From: Bacteroidia bacterium
GTDB lineage: Bacteria > Bacteroidota > Bacteroidia > Chitinophagales > UBA2359
Direction: 5' to 3'
NCBI GenBank assembly: GCA_030427245.1
Contig: JAUHXA010000044.1
Location: forward strand, 1 to 60,718
Length of the DNA: 60,718 bases
The translations under genes and the position numbers were made by a program. The notes under the pieces were generated by a model. It did not search any database and had not been told where the DNA came from. It saw only the letters and a program-made list of their open reading frames with translations. This document shows, one piece after another, positions 30,501 to 40,700 of this stretch. The stretch's first letter is position 1, and the number at the start of each line of letters is the position of its first letter.

Positions 30501-33500
30501 GATCTTGATAAGTATCAGGAACAGCAAAATCTACATTTACTTCCAATTGAGAGAATACATCAACTCTGGCAATATCCCAGTAAATACCTGCACCAAGAGA
30601 AGTACAATTTACAGAGTGATAGACTGCTTGTGTTTCTTTACCACAAGCTGCATCTAATACTCTCATTCTAAGCGGTGTTGGGAATCCACTCGTATATTGT
30701 TGGTTATTGTAAGACCAAGTTGTTTCAATTGTTGGTACTCTGTGAATCACGGAGTTCAAAGCACCAGAAATATCCATAGTGAAGCTACCTACATCAGTTG
30801 GTGTATTACCACTTACCACCAAGTAATAAGTTTTACTTGCTGATAGGGTACCTACTATTGAAGCACTTGTACCTGTACCATCTTCCGCAGCAATCAAGCC
30901 TGAGAAAGGTGCAGTTGGGTCAAACGCACCTTCATAAAGATGCAAGTATCCATTAAAATTATTGAAGTCTACACTAAAAGTATAGTTCCCATTTACTGAC
31001 GCTCTGAAAGAGAATATGTCAAAACGTACATCTTCAGAGGTCACATTAGGACCGACACCAATAGGACGTGCCCATAATGGTCGGCTAACTGTTGTACCAT
31101 TGTAGCTATTAACTGCTGATTCTGCAAATGGAATATCAGCTTCTACACTGAACAAAGTAAGGTTGTTTCCACATGCCTCTAATGCAATATCTGAACTTAT
31201 GATAGCAGGACATTCTACAGGACAACTAGCCGTATAAACACCCGTTGCAGCACACTTCGCAGGTGATTTGAGGGTATTTACTTGATAGAAAATGGTTTGA
31301 GCACCACCCGGTGTAAGTGCAGCAGGAACTTCAGGCTCAAAGCTATTAGCCTCTCCAGTTGCAGAATACAAGACCTGAATGTTTCCTTGCGCTCCACAGT
31401 TGGTTTCAATTTCCAATTCACAACCTTGCTGTTCTGGTAAATCAAAATGAATACCTTCTGTCAATGTTGGGAATACTTCAACTGTCACAGTTCCTTCCTC
31501 TACAACTTCTCCATTGTCCAAACAAACAACAGAATAAGCCACGTCTTTTGTCTCTGATAAACAGGTGTTACCAAGGTTACCAGTAAGGGACAATGGAATT
31601 TCTACTTCCAAACCGTCAAAAGTATTGCCATCTGGATCCGTCCAAGTCACTGCATACGTCACATTGCCTCCTTCAAAGTCATCAAAGAATATTTGGGCTT
31701 CTTCAGGAGCGGCCGCATTGTTGTCTACAATTTCAATATTATCTATACCTACCCCTTGAGAGAAAGTATCTCCATTGTCTGAATAGACATATTGTAGTTG
31801 GAACCCTTCTGTCAAATAAGCAGGGTCTGTGATATTGTAAGTAAGGGTTGTTCCACACACATTAGGGAAGAAACAACTTGGAGGAGTATCCTGTGTAAGT
31901 GTTTCCTGAGTATCCCACATGCCTGTTGTTGCATTGAAGAACTGTATCTCCAATTGGTCGTCAAGGAAAGTGCCGAAACCAGATTGTTGGAAGTTAATGT
32001 CAAAACTCAACGTAACATCTGTAAAATCACTCAAATCAATAACAGGAGAAGTCAATGCAGCATTGTCCGCATTACCAACACCATTGGTACCCGTAAAATA
32101 AGCTGCAATGTTACTCGGTAAAGTAAAGATGGTAAAAGTAGATGTACCAGACGGAAATCCGTTTGAATTGAACTCCCAGTTATTGTCATTATTGTTAGAC
32201 ACCAACCACTTTTCTGTATTCGTAAGCAATACTTCAAATACACCTGGTTCCCCTTGACACAACTCTTCTTCTGCCGGCAAAGCCGCAATAAAGTTAGGAC
32301 AGTTTCCTGTGTTGCAATCTTCGGTAATCGCTATGGTCACACAAGTCGGAGCCGTTTCTACGTCTGCACAGATACCTCCGTTAGAGTTGGTATCTTCTAT
32401 CAAAGCAGTATAAGATGTTCCTATCAATGTGGCAGGATCGGTAACTCCAGTAACATAAGAGAAACCACATACAGAATAGAGGCCTTTAGGGAATCCCGTA
32501 AGATCCGTACCCGTAGCAACAATCATATCTGTATCTAAATTGGTGATAATGTACTCTAAGCTATATACATTGGGATCCGCACAGTCTGTACTCACAGTCA
32601 AAAGATCACCAGGCCCTTCAAAAACAGTCTCATAAACACCACTTCCAGCAGCTGTAAATCCAGACCATGTAGTGTGAACCAAGATGTAGTCTACACCTGC
32701 AGTCAAAGTCACGCCTGGAATCTGAGAACCACCTGTTCCGTTAAAGTCATCATCAAAAGCAATCATATTAGTACACGACTGAGCAGTAGTGCTTGGAATA
32801 AACTCAATCTCATAAAGGTTCAAAAATCCATCTGCGTTTTCCCAATCTGTAGTAATTGTATAAGCACCTGTTTGACTCACTTGGAAAGAAAATGACTCAT
32901 AAGGATAATTACCAAAAGTAGAACCGCCATTACAACGAATATGGTTCAAACCTGTAGCCAAGAAGTCTCCTTCAATGGTGCTTTCCAATACAGAGAATTG
33001 ACCAGAGAAAATATCCAATACAATCGGATCGTCAACACATGCTACAAAAGAATAATCACCTGTAATGATGCTACAAGCATCGGCAAGACAAGGACACGTT
33101 TGGACATAAGAGCCTTCCGTTGCACATGCCTCAGGTACGCCATCAACAGATACTCGGTAAGTTACCACTCGGTCTACATCGCCAATCTCCAAATCATCAG
33201 GAGCTGTCTCAGACCAAGAATCACCGCCATCCAACGAATATTCAATAGTCACGTTAGAACACAATTGAGTAATTTCACCCGCACAACCTTCAGGTAATAT
33301 AAAATCATCTCCCTCTTGTGCACTGTCGTAGATATCTACTGTCGTATCACTCGTCAATATATCTTGAGCAAGAACAGGAGGTTCATTTGTAATCCAATCA
33401 ATAGACATCGTAACGGAGGTAACAATCCCTTCAGGAAATGGGAAACCGCCATTCTCAACAAAATCACCATCATATACAGCAACGGTCCATACACCTGCTA

Positions 33501-36500
33501 CAATTTCAACATTGGAAAGATCAGTCAATACCTCATCAATCGTCCATGCAGCAGCTGTTCCGCCAGCACCCGAAAGAGTCGTCACATAATCAGGAGCATT
33601 GTCAGCATCACTTCCATCAGGAGAGAATATATCCACTCTTGCATCAGCAGCTTCTGCTCCACTTATCGCCTGTCCTTCTACCACAATTTTAACGTTTTGA
33701 GCAATTGATTGTAAAGGCACAGTTGCAAAATTGAAGATAAACTCTGTTGCATTCGTAGGAGGTGCAAAATACCCAGTTACGATATCACTGTAACTGCTGT
33801 TGTCAGATGCCTTTCCGATACAAGACAATTGCACTTCGTATTCATTAGATGAAATAGAAGTCGTGCAGTTACCTGAATCGTGATCAGCAGGATGCGTGTA
33901 TTGTTCTACCAATACCTCGTCTTCTGTACCATAAATGCCATCCTCACCTGCACCAGTTTGTGCAATTTGAACACCATTTTCAAACCAAGTAAGAATGAAG
34001 TTGATACCTTCTACTTCTTTATCTACCAATACATAGTTGGCATCTAAGTCCAAATCATCGTCTTCACAAATAGGTTCAGCACCCCCCAAAGTAAAGGTAG
34101 GTGCGACTGTTCCACAAGCAATTGCAGCACAGTTATAAACACCCACACAGTAAGTTTTGTCTGGAGTGACGGTTTCGTAACACAAAGCACATTCGCCAGG
34201 CAACAAGTTACACAAGCTATTCAATGCATCATTGATAGTAGATACATTATATGGAGAGACTCCAGCAGTCGGGTCAATAGCCGCAATAAATTCTTGTAAA
34301 GTAGCGCCACAACCAATTCCTTTTGCAGCCCAAAAACCAGCATTGGCAGGGTCACACAATATGGCTTGTACGCTTATAGGGTCGTAAACGATACCCGTAA
34401 AACAGTAATTGGTTCCGATGATGTTTGGCAAAGGAAAAGCCCCATCTTCAGAAACACCCACATAACTACTAGCATTGGACAAATCTGTTACAATATAATT
34501 GTAAGCCAAATCACTTGCTCCAACCAATAAAGCATCTGCAGGAGGATTCACTGCTACTGCTTCAGAACTTACAAACGGTACAGCAGGATCAGGAACAACC
34601 AAAGGCAACTGATCCTCATCAAATTCTACACATACTTGTTGATTCGGTGCTACAGGAGTTCCTGCTTCCGAACCACAAGGAATTTGTTCAATTGTCAGCG
34701 TAAAATCATAACAAGAATTTATCTCATCTACTTGTATATAATAAGTCGTTCCAGCTAATAATACCAATTCTAATATTTCCAAATCGGTATTAATACCTTC
34801 AGCATACTCAATACAGTTTGCAGTCGCTTGGTCGGGACAATCATCGTAAATATACAAACCAGGATCATCAAAGGTTGTTACGATGTCCAAAAATATGTTT
34901 ACAACCATGTCTTCAACTGGCGTAATTGTATAAATTTTATCTTCATCACCAGAATTAGAGTTGTCATTACAAGGTCCTGAATCGTAATCTTCTCCGTACC
35001 CACAAGTTGTTCCCAGACCTCCACCTGGAACTTCAACATATGGCAAGTCAAGAGGATCAACGACCGTAGCCGTAGCACAATCAAAACCTGAAATACAACT
35101 AGGATTGGCCAAATCGAAGGTAAATGTATCTTCTAAATCAGGGCCAAAACCAATATCATCTACACAGGTAATGTCCGTAGGTTCTACTATATTACCACCA
35201 AGAGACCCATTGTTAGGATTGTCCGCAAAACCTATAATACACCCTGCATCAGGACCTGTTATTATTTCAACAACATAACTACTTCCAAATCCCCATCCGT
35301 CACCGAAACTATCGAAAGCATTGAAGGTATAGACGCCTTCGGGAAGACATGCTTCAAACAATCCACTTGAGGCACTTCCACAATTTGCATTTAGGTCAGT
35401 CCCTACTATTTCCCAACCCGCATCTTGTGGGCTAAATCCCAGAATAATCTCAACGGCAACACCAACTTCTCCTTCAGGACAAGTCAATGGAACGTTTTCG
35501 CTAATTTCTAAATCGAATAAAAAGGGTGTAGTTGGAAAACCATCTCCCGATACTAAAATATAATAAGTGACACCTCCTGTCAATTCGACACTCGGTAGTC
35601 CTCCATTTCCAAAAAACTCATCTCCTGCAATGCAAGTCCCCACATCAGGGCATCCTTCATAAACGGCTAAATCAAAACCAGCTGTAAGAATGTCAGTAAT
35701 CGCTATCTCCATGTCAATATTTGAAGTAGGTGTAAATTCATATACCTTTTCTTCTACGCCGTTAGCAGGAAAAGGTATATTCGCACACCCAAACGCATAA
35801 TTATCTCCATAACATTCCGTTGTACCCTCTCCGCCGCCATTAGCATTGTTTTCGACATAAGGCAGGAAAGGCTGTGATATCACAATAGGATCCTCACAAC
35901 TACTACCCGACGGAGGCTCAAAGGCTATCATATTGAACAATCCCTCAGCATTGCCACCAAATTCCCATACCAATAAGTAAATGGTTTCGCCAGGAGTCAA
36001 ACCCGACAAAGTAATGGAAGGAAACAAGCCAGGACCATCGTCGTCGTCACACTCTATAAGTGTCAATCCATCACAGCCGCCTGAGTAAGCAGCCATCCCC
36101 ATATCCGTAGGACCACCAGGAAAAGCGTCCATTGACAAACCGACACTCCCAGAAGGAGGCACAGTAACTGAAAACCACACATCAGGGTCAGGACCAGCAG
36201 CGGTATAACCCGCACAACCAGGAGTAGGGAATCCCGTAGAAATAGAAGCGCCAATATTTCCTCCTGTATTGGGAGTCGTACAAGTTCCTCCGACTTCTAC
36301 TGGTATTGCAATGGCATCAACACATTCGTCGTTTGTTGCAGGAAGCAGGCAAGTACCATCGTCTACAACGGCACAAGACACATAGTTGGTAGCGGCTGGA
36401 TCCGTACAACCTGTTAATACATTCAGTGTAAAAACATATTGCCCTTCCAAATCACCGTTACCACTGTTGCCAGAACCAGTAGAACAAGTATTGGTCGCAT

Positions 36501-36969
36501 TACACACACCCGCAGGAAGTGTTACACTCAACTCACCATCACCAATAAAATCTGGCTCCATGTGTTTGAATACACAACCATCGTTGGGCCCTGAAGTGAT
36601 CTCCAAATCAACAAATGCTCCATCCCAACCATCTCCAAAAGAGTCGTAGGCATTGAAGGTGTATTGAGTGCCTGTCGAAATACAAATTGATTCCGAAACA
36701 GGGTCGTTACAATCCTCACATCCAGCAGCAATTGGTGCAAATGGATCACAATCATAATCCCCACAAGTAGGGCCGGCAACACTTGTTCCCGTATTGTCTA
36801 ATAACTCCCAACCAATCTCACCGGGGAAAGAGGTTCCTGTAGGAGTGACAGTAATTGTAATTTCCGTCTCGCCTGCTCCACATTGAGCAAGCAAATTAGG
36901 AGAATTACAATAAAACAGAAATAGCATTAGAATTAATGCAAATAGTCTTTTCGTATAAGTCCTTATCAT
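24547..36969 (-). CDS. Giant 4,140-residue T9SS-exported surface protein with repeated Cys-rich modules
   Basis: Cell-surface or secreted protein of 4,140 residues. Residues 1-28 are a signal peptide. The first 1,100 residues include PPC-like jelly rolls, each starting with a Cys-pair/Asp-rich segment and ending in a pattern such as YYILVSG. Six copies of a roughly 75-150-residue Cys-rich module follow at about 1207-1295, 1827-1920, 2137-2230, 2447-2597, 3093-3185 and 3277-3352. Each reads roughly FxLP, a Cys pair, YSxDG, PxDL, YxV, GxP, CAxxG and ends CPxC. An SdrD-type B repeat (SGIAFRDLDQNGIW) lies at about 3633-3760. An FN3-like segment leads to the T9SS sorting domain at about 4057-4140, ending LSTKVIKE. 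No enzyme motif was seen. An adhesin or matrix role is an inference. Confidence 0.85.
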   Translation of the reverse strand: MIRTYTKRLFALILMLFLFYCNSPNLLAQCGAGETEITITVTPTGTSFPGEIGWELLDNTGTSVAGPTCGDYDCDPFAPIAAGCEDCNDPVSESICISTGTQYTFNAYDSFGDGWDGAFVDLEITSGPNDGCVFKHMEPDFIGDGELSVTLPAGVCNATNTCSTGSGNSGNGDLEGQYVFTLNVLTGCTDPAATNYVSCAVVDDGTCLLPATNDECVDAIAIPVEVGGTCTTPNTGGNIGASISTGFPTPGCAGYTAAGPDPDVWFSVTVPPSGSVGLSMDAFPGGPTDMGMAAYSGGCDGLTLIECDDDDGPGLFPSITLSGLTPGETIYLLVWEFGGNAEGLFNMIAFEPPSGSSCEDPIVISQPFLPYVENNANGGGEGTTECYGDNYAFGCANIPFPANGVEEKVYEFTPTSNIDMEIAITDILTAGFDLAVYEGCPDVGTCIAGDEFFGNGGLPSVELTGGVTYYILVSGDGFPTTPFLFDLEISENVPLTCPEGEVGVAVEIILGFSPQDAGWEIVGTDLNANCGSASSGLFEACLPEGVYTFNAFDSFGDGWGFGSSYVVEIITGPDAGCIIGFADNPNNGSLGGNIVEPTDITCVDDIGFGPDLEDTFTFDLANPSCISGFDCATATVVDPLDLPYVEVPGGGLGTTCGYGEDYDSGPCNDNSNSGDEDKIYTITPVEDMVVNIFLDIVTTFDDPGLYIYDDCPDQATANCIEYAEGINTDLEILELVLLAGTTYYIQVDEINSCYDFTLTIEQIPCGSEAGTPVAPNQQVCVEFDEDQLPLVVPDPAVPFVSSEAVAVNPPADALLVGASDLAYNYIVTDLSNASSYVGVSEDGAFPLPNIIGTNYCFTGIVYDPISVQAILCDPANAGFWAAKGIGCGATLQEFIAAIDPTAGVSPYNVSTINDALNSLCNLLPGECALCYETVTPDKTYCVGVYNCAAIACGTVAPTFTLGGAEPICEDDDLDLDANYVLVDKEVEGINFILTWFENGVQIAQTGAGEDGIYGTEDEVLVEQYTHPADHDSGNCTTSISSNEYEVQLSCIGKASDNSSYSDIVTGYFAPPTNATEFIFNFATVPLQSIAQNVKIVVEGQAISGAEAADARVDIFSPDGSDADNAPDYVTTLSGAGGTAAAWTIDEVLTDLSNVEIVAGVWTVAVYDGDFVENGGFPFPEGIVTSVTMSIDWITNEPPVLAQDILTSDTTVDIYDSAQEGDDFILPEGCAGEITQLCSNVTIEYSLDGGDSWSETAPDDLEIGDVDRVVTYRVSVDGVPEACATEGSYVQTCPCLADACSIITGDYSFVACVDDPIVLDIFSGQFSVLESTIEGDFLATGLNHIRCNGGSTFGNYPYESFSFQVSQTGAYTITTDWENADGFLNLYEIEFIPSTTAQSCTNMIAFDDDFNGTGGSQIPGVTLTAGVDYILVHTTWSGFTAAGSGVYETVFEGPGDLLTVSTDCADPNVYSLEYIITNLDTDMIVATGTDLTGFPKGLYSVCGFSYVTGVTDPATLIGTSYTALIEDTNSNGGICADVETAPTCVTIAITEDCNTGNCPNFIAALPAEEELCQGEPGVFEVLLTNTEKWLVSNNNDNNWEFNSNGFPSGTSTFTIFTLPSNIAAYFTGTNGVGNADNAALTSPVIDLSDFTDVTLSFDINFQQSGFGTFLDDQLEIQFFNATTGMWDTQETLTQDTPPSCFFPNVCGTTLTYNITDPAYLTEGFQLQYVYSDNGDTFSQGVGIDNIEIVDNNAAAPEEAQIFFDDFEGGNVTYAVTWTDPDGNTFDGLEVEIPLSLTGNLGNTCLSETKDVAYSVVCLDNGEVVEEGTVTVEVFPTLTEGIHFDLPEQQGCELEIETNCGAQGNIQVLYSATGEANSFEPEVPAALTPGGAQTIFYQVNTLKSPAKCAATGVYTASCPVECPAIISSDIALEACGNNLTLFSVEADIPFAESAVNSYNGTTVSRPLWARPIGVGPNVTSEDVRFDIFSFRASVNGNYTFSVDFNNFNGYLHLYEGAFDPTAPFSGLIAAEDGTGTSASIVGTLSASKTYYLVVSGNTPTDVGSFTMDISGALNSVIHRVPTIETTWSYNNQQYTSGFPTPLRMRVLDAACGKETQAVYHSVNCTSLGAGIYWDIARVDVFSQLEVNVDFAVPDTYQDQNKGCSSALINTQCPSELIEFAYSTNPNGPFSSTPPALADGTGIVVYYTANLIDGPVGCGITGDSYIVACPDCPTFNEATASITNMCTDTDVTFESDIEDGLLQVQGTISSISGTNVGGSLVNLGQIFGTSPYSIFIFTVPVSNVYIIDQTQDFDGVLNLYEDGFDANSPNTNLVFQNDNGPGGIGTSQMAVNLTAGTTYYLVTAGHADPLGFFSDGSGFEGNFTTTFTPGVSPFLQVYDLQWLYGFQGSNAGETTFTIINEQSCGVAKQNVSLEVVCRGSQELLADTTIELTVYPVLSPLANYFIPDPSGIAPGLPGTDQCSVDLIFDLCLDTDTELDIEYSLDGVNFFELMEDDLNTADVDESYTIDDLFDAQTPVNNPGTDFDLGDKDDATLETGEGALIFYQIDRPGAPTACKTGSGSFRQVCVDFDGSDGGTECPTYNFSTVNGVSTPEIGEACSNTTATFSINIDFDIIPGLGIPNYTTQWFGPNGEQPNPLQRTLLSQSYPVQSNAFCEIAKDSATVILDCVSSFPTGAAAFFPQTINIVVDIHPLPPANPADFLVFSTDGCKGIIIEDAEGVGCDLVGIVELDVPTFPLQVNDEGTALYELTWDGGPCCAPGVELNRISDGSFEATPPGIDLPNWSLQYVSSDAPTLPSSGQTFLPHCDNLTCNGGGSVLNPATNVGPNSPGLSVTKPFNNWGYLWFGGINANAAFSDVEYEEFATQGIRVPVNANVIEFSYLNNSCSTAGPEFDFIELTIDGEQVWLQTTDPAAADEDSAPCSGGYSLVQIDVTPWADGFQHVFSFHGHFYGNGGNTNFGIDDVEINTDCDYSNPEALVEVDYSCLCGQPLDPLYGHNEIGCGSVTYMLPTSIPVDNDELSVFTWTDFITGEVVPAGVEFTMEHPGGCAGVQARTFVVEVTCSEDPDFVAFGGSYIVTVYPPLEEGDFELPAPNSCSPEITITDGCGEDTPFVAFYSTDNVSFSTTVPDDLEQGTSAEFFYRVAARGDGLPPFDTDCVAEGQFTITCTQCPFPELVTGISGERCAGELDASAEINLEGTFIAPTSVEWFINGESTGITGTTFDDKLPEVDGCSSVTYELTARVVCSLDDATIVVPAGSATVYGLPVVREDFMLPDFCSASLQDVCEGVSVSYSVNGLPVDGEPTDVANGAIVAYTIGVEGAPTGCASTGFYFYNCPECAETELAAGIGGEFCASDVDVLAAVAVSGGVNSTTTCEWFINGESTGFVGFVYQSTISSSDIVEPTAYNLTSVCSCTVQDEDEIIEFADATTVDAGTVFVFPAPQLSAVSSEAQSICSGESTELSVSVVNADPSDIVWTNSAGDVVGSGTTINTGEIENASNCSGQLETYTASIAGGTVPSCDNEVSAAFEVNVLPDAGTNIAVIQDGCTVSILGVCEGFTIVHRANGGPLQVGNTYTATAPAPGEISQVDVEFIVTSTNGCGNLAIPAAFECFGQELGSISGIAFRDLDQNGIWQSTEEGPGLAAEIEPGIPNLLVRLFKVAETGEEINVGTKFTNAQGVYVFDGLDVGTYYVLFDIPQGFIVSPADQIADENFDSDVDAGGRTDNFVINEGDDLSGVNAGMYFEGCAGNAGVMPSEALALCAGDQVAAVAASGFNVPDGYAQIYVLHDGSGATLGNVVAVNENNGAFTAEQAGGFGTFYISSVVGPDNDSDGLPDLDDPCTQVASGTAVTILDGLVLGSAIEDKVSDSYTLVLNVTGGNSSTYSLTVIVTDTDGNIVYQEVLPYTEGDDAIRIEGLPINTTYSVVANDGSDCEDMVEGFVEVTVAIELLDFSGEVQENGNMLNWITASEINNDFFTLYHSTDKVNFKAVSVVDGAGNSSAANSYNFLHREAPNGVSYYRLDQTDFDGTTTSSNVISLIRGEGGFGIIEVLPVPARDYVNLTFTSKENAEVTGQLHSVNGKVLATFKVNANSGLNTIKVDVSRYPIGVYLLTINNGNEQLSTKVIKE

Positions 36970-37086
36970 ATTACAGTGTTTTATTGAGTGAATATTTCAA
37001 TTATATCACACATTATGTTAAAAAAATTAATCTTTGGCATTTTTTTTGATAGACAGTAGGTTCTACAAATGTCTACACTTTGCCAC

Positions 37087-37094
37087 CAAATATA
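37087..37094 (-). promoter_or_regulatory. TAnnTTTG promoter box of the giant T9SS gene
   Basis: The leftward strand reads TATATTTG 117 bases before the ATG at 36969. The nearest well-placed TTG upstream is 24 bases away, slightly more than usual. The predicted leader is about 110 bases. Confidence 0.35.
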
Positions 37095-37693
37095 AAAACA
37101 ATTATTTTATTTCAGAATCAATTGGGTTTTATTATTCAATAATGCAGATAGAAGACTACAAGCCACCACACCCTTTACTCTCCCCTATATTAACACAATA
37201 AACATATAAAATAAAAAATATTAGTTAATAAAAACCATTATTTATCTCTAATTATCAGATAACAACAACAATCTTCCCTTTTTTGTCGCCTTGCAACTAA
37301 TTTAATATTGTTTTTTTGTTTTTACTTTTCATTTTAGTCAAAAAAAAAAAATAAACTACACAAAAAACTACTCTCATTTTGTAAAAAAACCTATTATCTC
37401 CAAACGCTTTGCCTGTCATTTATTCGTCATTTTTTTTACCTTGCCATTCTTTTTTAGGCTCTTTGGAAAGCTAGCCGGTATTAGGAAAAACACTTTTGAA
37501 AGTCTGTCCTTAAATCTCAAAGGTTAAAGCTAAAGGATTGAGGAGCTTTAAAATAAGCACCCTTTTTCCAGAAAGAAAAACTTCAAAAGCCCAAACCGAC
37601 CTTTTCCTCCAAAAATCTTTTTTCGGTTCTTGATGATTTCATTTGGTTTGAAAAACTTAGGTATCCGATACCTTTTGACCAAAGAGATTCATT

Positions 37694-37715
37694 TAGAACC
37701 CTTTTTTGGGTTCTA
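37694..37715 (-). terminator. Hairpin after the FG-GAP lipoprotein gene
   Basis: TAGAACCC pairs with GGGTTCTA around a six-base loop immediately after the stop of the leftward FG-GAP gene. No T run follows on that strand, so an intrinsic terminator is not certain. A second small palindrome (AGGTAT and ATACCT, 37659-37673) lies 20 bases further and is followed leftward by AAGTTTTTC, which looks more like a terminator. Confidence 0.35.
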
Positions 37716-37717
37716 GT

Positions 37718-40700
37718 TTATCTCCCAGAAAACAACTTCACCTTCCCATTATTTTCTGTCACCAAAACGCCCCATTTACTGCTACTCAATTGCAGTCCAG
37801 CCAAATCTTTCACATTTCCATCTGCCATAAAACCACTCAAATTGACAGGCATAAAATCAAACTCTCCTTTTCCATCCCCCATCAAAGTTGTTCCAATTCC
37901 TGCATCATATCGCATTGTTTCCACTTCGGTATCGTACATATTTCCAGCAAGAAGCAAATCCAAATTGCCATCTTGATTGATGTCTTTTACCAAAATCGCT
38001 GTATTTGGAGCTATTTGTGCATGATTAGGTAATGATTTCAAAGAAAAAGTACCTTCAGCATTACTCAACAATACCATAGACCGCAGTTCTTTTGCCGTCA
38101 AATGTAGGGCATTTTCCAGTTTGTCCTCCCCATAAATTGCGGCCATATCTGCCAATGCGAATTCTTGGAAAGTGGGAAACTTTTCAGCCACAAAAGGCAT
38201 TTGTTCGGATGTACATTCTCGTCCACGAACAGGGAAGCGATTGCCTTGGTAATTGGTCGCCAAAACAATATCCGTTGTTCCAGTACCATCAAAATCATCT
38301 GCAAATACTTCAAAAGGTTTGTATTCATCTGCTTTAAACTTACTGTTTAAACCCAAATTCCCGACCACATAATCCATGCGACCATCCTTATTGAAGTCTC
38401 CTTCGGCAACCGAAAACCACCAACCTTCTGTATTCTTCAATCCCATTTCGGCACTCACATTGGTAAGCTTTCCGCCTTTATTTTCAAAAAACTGCAATGG
38501 CATCCACTCTCCTACTACTATCAAATCTTTGGTTCCGTCTGCGTCAAAATCAGACCAAATCGCATCGTTTACCATACCGATGTTAACCAATTCCGGTGCA
38601 ACTTTTTTGGATACATCCGTAAATTTTCCACCTTCGTTTTGCAGCAAAAAACTTCTTTCTGCAAAGGGATATTTGCTGGGTACTCCTCGTCCTCCCACAA
38701 AGATATCCTCATCTCCATCATTGTCAAAATCGTAGACAGCAATAGCTTGTCCACTGACTGACATCTGCGGCAAAGCCTCTTTTGCTTTTTGGAAATTGCC
38801 TTTGCCATCATTGATGTAAAGTCTATCCTGCAAGTTGGCATCTGCCACTGCAAATTCTCCTCCGCCTCCACTCACCACATAAATATCCAAATCTTCATCC
38901 CCATCTGCATCAAAAAATGCAATCCCCATATCCTCACAAGCTTTATCAGCTTCCCAAGCCATTCCTTTTGTTTTCGCAAACCTACCATTAGACTTCTGCA
39001 AATACAAAACTGCTGCCTGTCCTTTTGCTCCTCCTATCATACAGTCTTCCATATTGTCTCCATTCACATCTCCTATACCAATAAAAGGTCCATTCCTTGA
39101 TTGCTTTTGGGGCAACAATGTTTCTTTGGCAAAATCATCGTAGTCGTTTTCTTCATGTTTGAAGTCCAAGTGGGCTTGTGTGGTTAGGTCCGAAAATTGG
39201 GTGCGAATTTTTGGAGTTGAAGGGGTTTCATTGGCATCGTTTTGCTTCAAAGTAAGGGTTTGATTGGCGGCAATGTCAGACAAAGATTGCTGTTTACCAT
39301 TTCCCCAAATCACTTCAATGGCGGTCACTTTTGCAGCCTTGCCTATACCAAAATGCAACACATTGTCGCAAGAGGACTGATAGCCCCTTGTGAGTGTCTT
39401 TTCGATGTATTGTTGTTCGCCATTGACGGTGACTTTTACTTTGGCATTGAAACCCATATTGTTACCTTCTGCTCCTTCGAGTTGGATTCGTAGAAAGTTG
39501 CCTTTTTGTTGTTCTACGGCATTGTTTTGTAAGACAAAAGCAGGTTCGTCAATATTGTTGATCAACAAATCCAAATCCCCATCGTTGTCTAAGTCCACAT
39601 AAGCTGCCCCATTAGAAAAACTCGCTTTGTCTAATCCCCATTCATTTATCTTTTTGGAGAATGTGAGGTCGCCATTGTTTTTGTAGATGAAATTTTTGGT
39701 TTTGTGGGACTTCATTTTCACCACCCAGTCCATGACTTCTTCTTTAGGAATCTTTTTCACCCCCAAAGCTCTCTTGCGTTGTTGAATTTGGTTTAGAAAA
39801 TCATTGTCTTTCGTGTCTTGCTTGAAGCCATTCGTAATCAAGATGTCTTTGTAACCATCGTTGTCAAAATCCGCCATCAGATTTGCCCAGCTCCAATCCG
39901 ATTTGTGCAAGCCTGCTAGCTGAGAAATCTCACTGAATGTCCCATTGCCATTGTTCAATTGAAAAGTATTGAACATGTATTGATAGTGCAAATTATGGCT
40001 GTTGATCAATGCCCAAAATAAGCGGCTGTCCATTGAAGGCATGAGGGTTTTGGAACGATAACGATCTTCGGCGGTCATATCTACCACACTGATTTCGGGA
40101 TAAGTATCATTGTTGATGTCTGCAATGTCGCAGCCCATTCCGTAATAAGAAATGTGTCCTGTCATTTCTTTTATGGCATCTCGAAAGGTTCCGTTTTGGT
40201 TGTTGAGGAATAGGTAATCGGGCGTAGAAAAATCACACGAAACATATAGGTCTGTCCAACCGTCGTTGTTCAAGTCGCTTGCCACGACTCCCAATCCGTA
40301 TCCATATCGCAGCAAACCTACATCTCTTGTTGCTTCCCTAAATTTCCCGTTGCCTTGATTCTCATAAAAATGACTGCTTACTTTTTGTAATTCTTCTTGA
40401 TCTTGTTCTGTTCTCAAAAAAGCTTCTCCCATGCTGATGTTGGTAAAATAGACCGCATGGTTCAGAACGTACAAATCCAAATCCCCATCTCGATCGTAAT
40501 CAAAAAAGGTGGCTTGTGTGGAATGTCCTGTATCATCAATACCGTATTCCTTGGCTTTTTCAGTGAATTTCAAACCTCCACTTTTTTCACCATCGTTCAC
40601 AAATAGGAGATTTCTTCGTGCCTCATCATTTTCATAGGGTCCCGATTTGCATACATAAATGTCCAACCATCCGTCATTGTTGATGTCGACTATCGTTGCG

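Larger units (their letters stand above)
36970..37717. other. AT-rich gene-free region between two giant leftward genes
   Basis: These 748 bases have no credible open frame. The right side carries hairpins downstream of the FG-GAP gene (37659-37673 and 37694-37715). The left side carries the likely promoter and long leader of the giant gene. The middle is rich in A and T homopolymers (for example twelve A near 37340), with no repeat or RNA family recognised. Confidence 0.6.
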
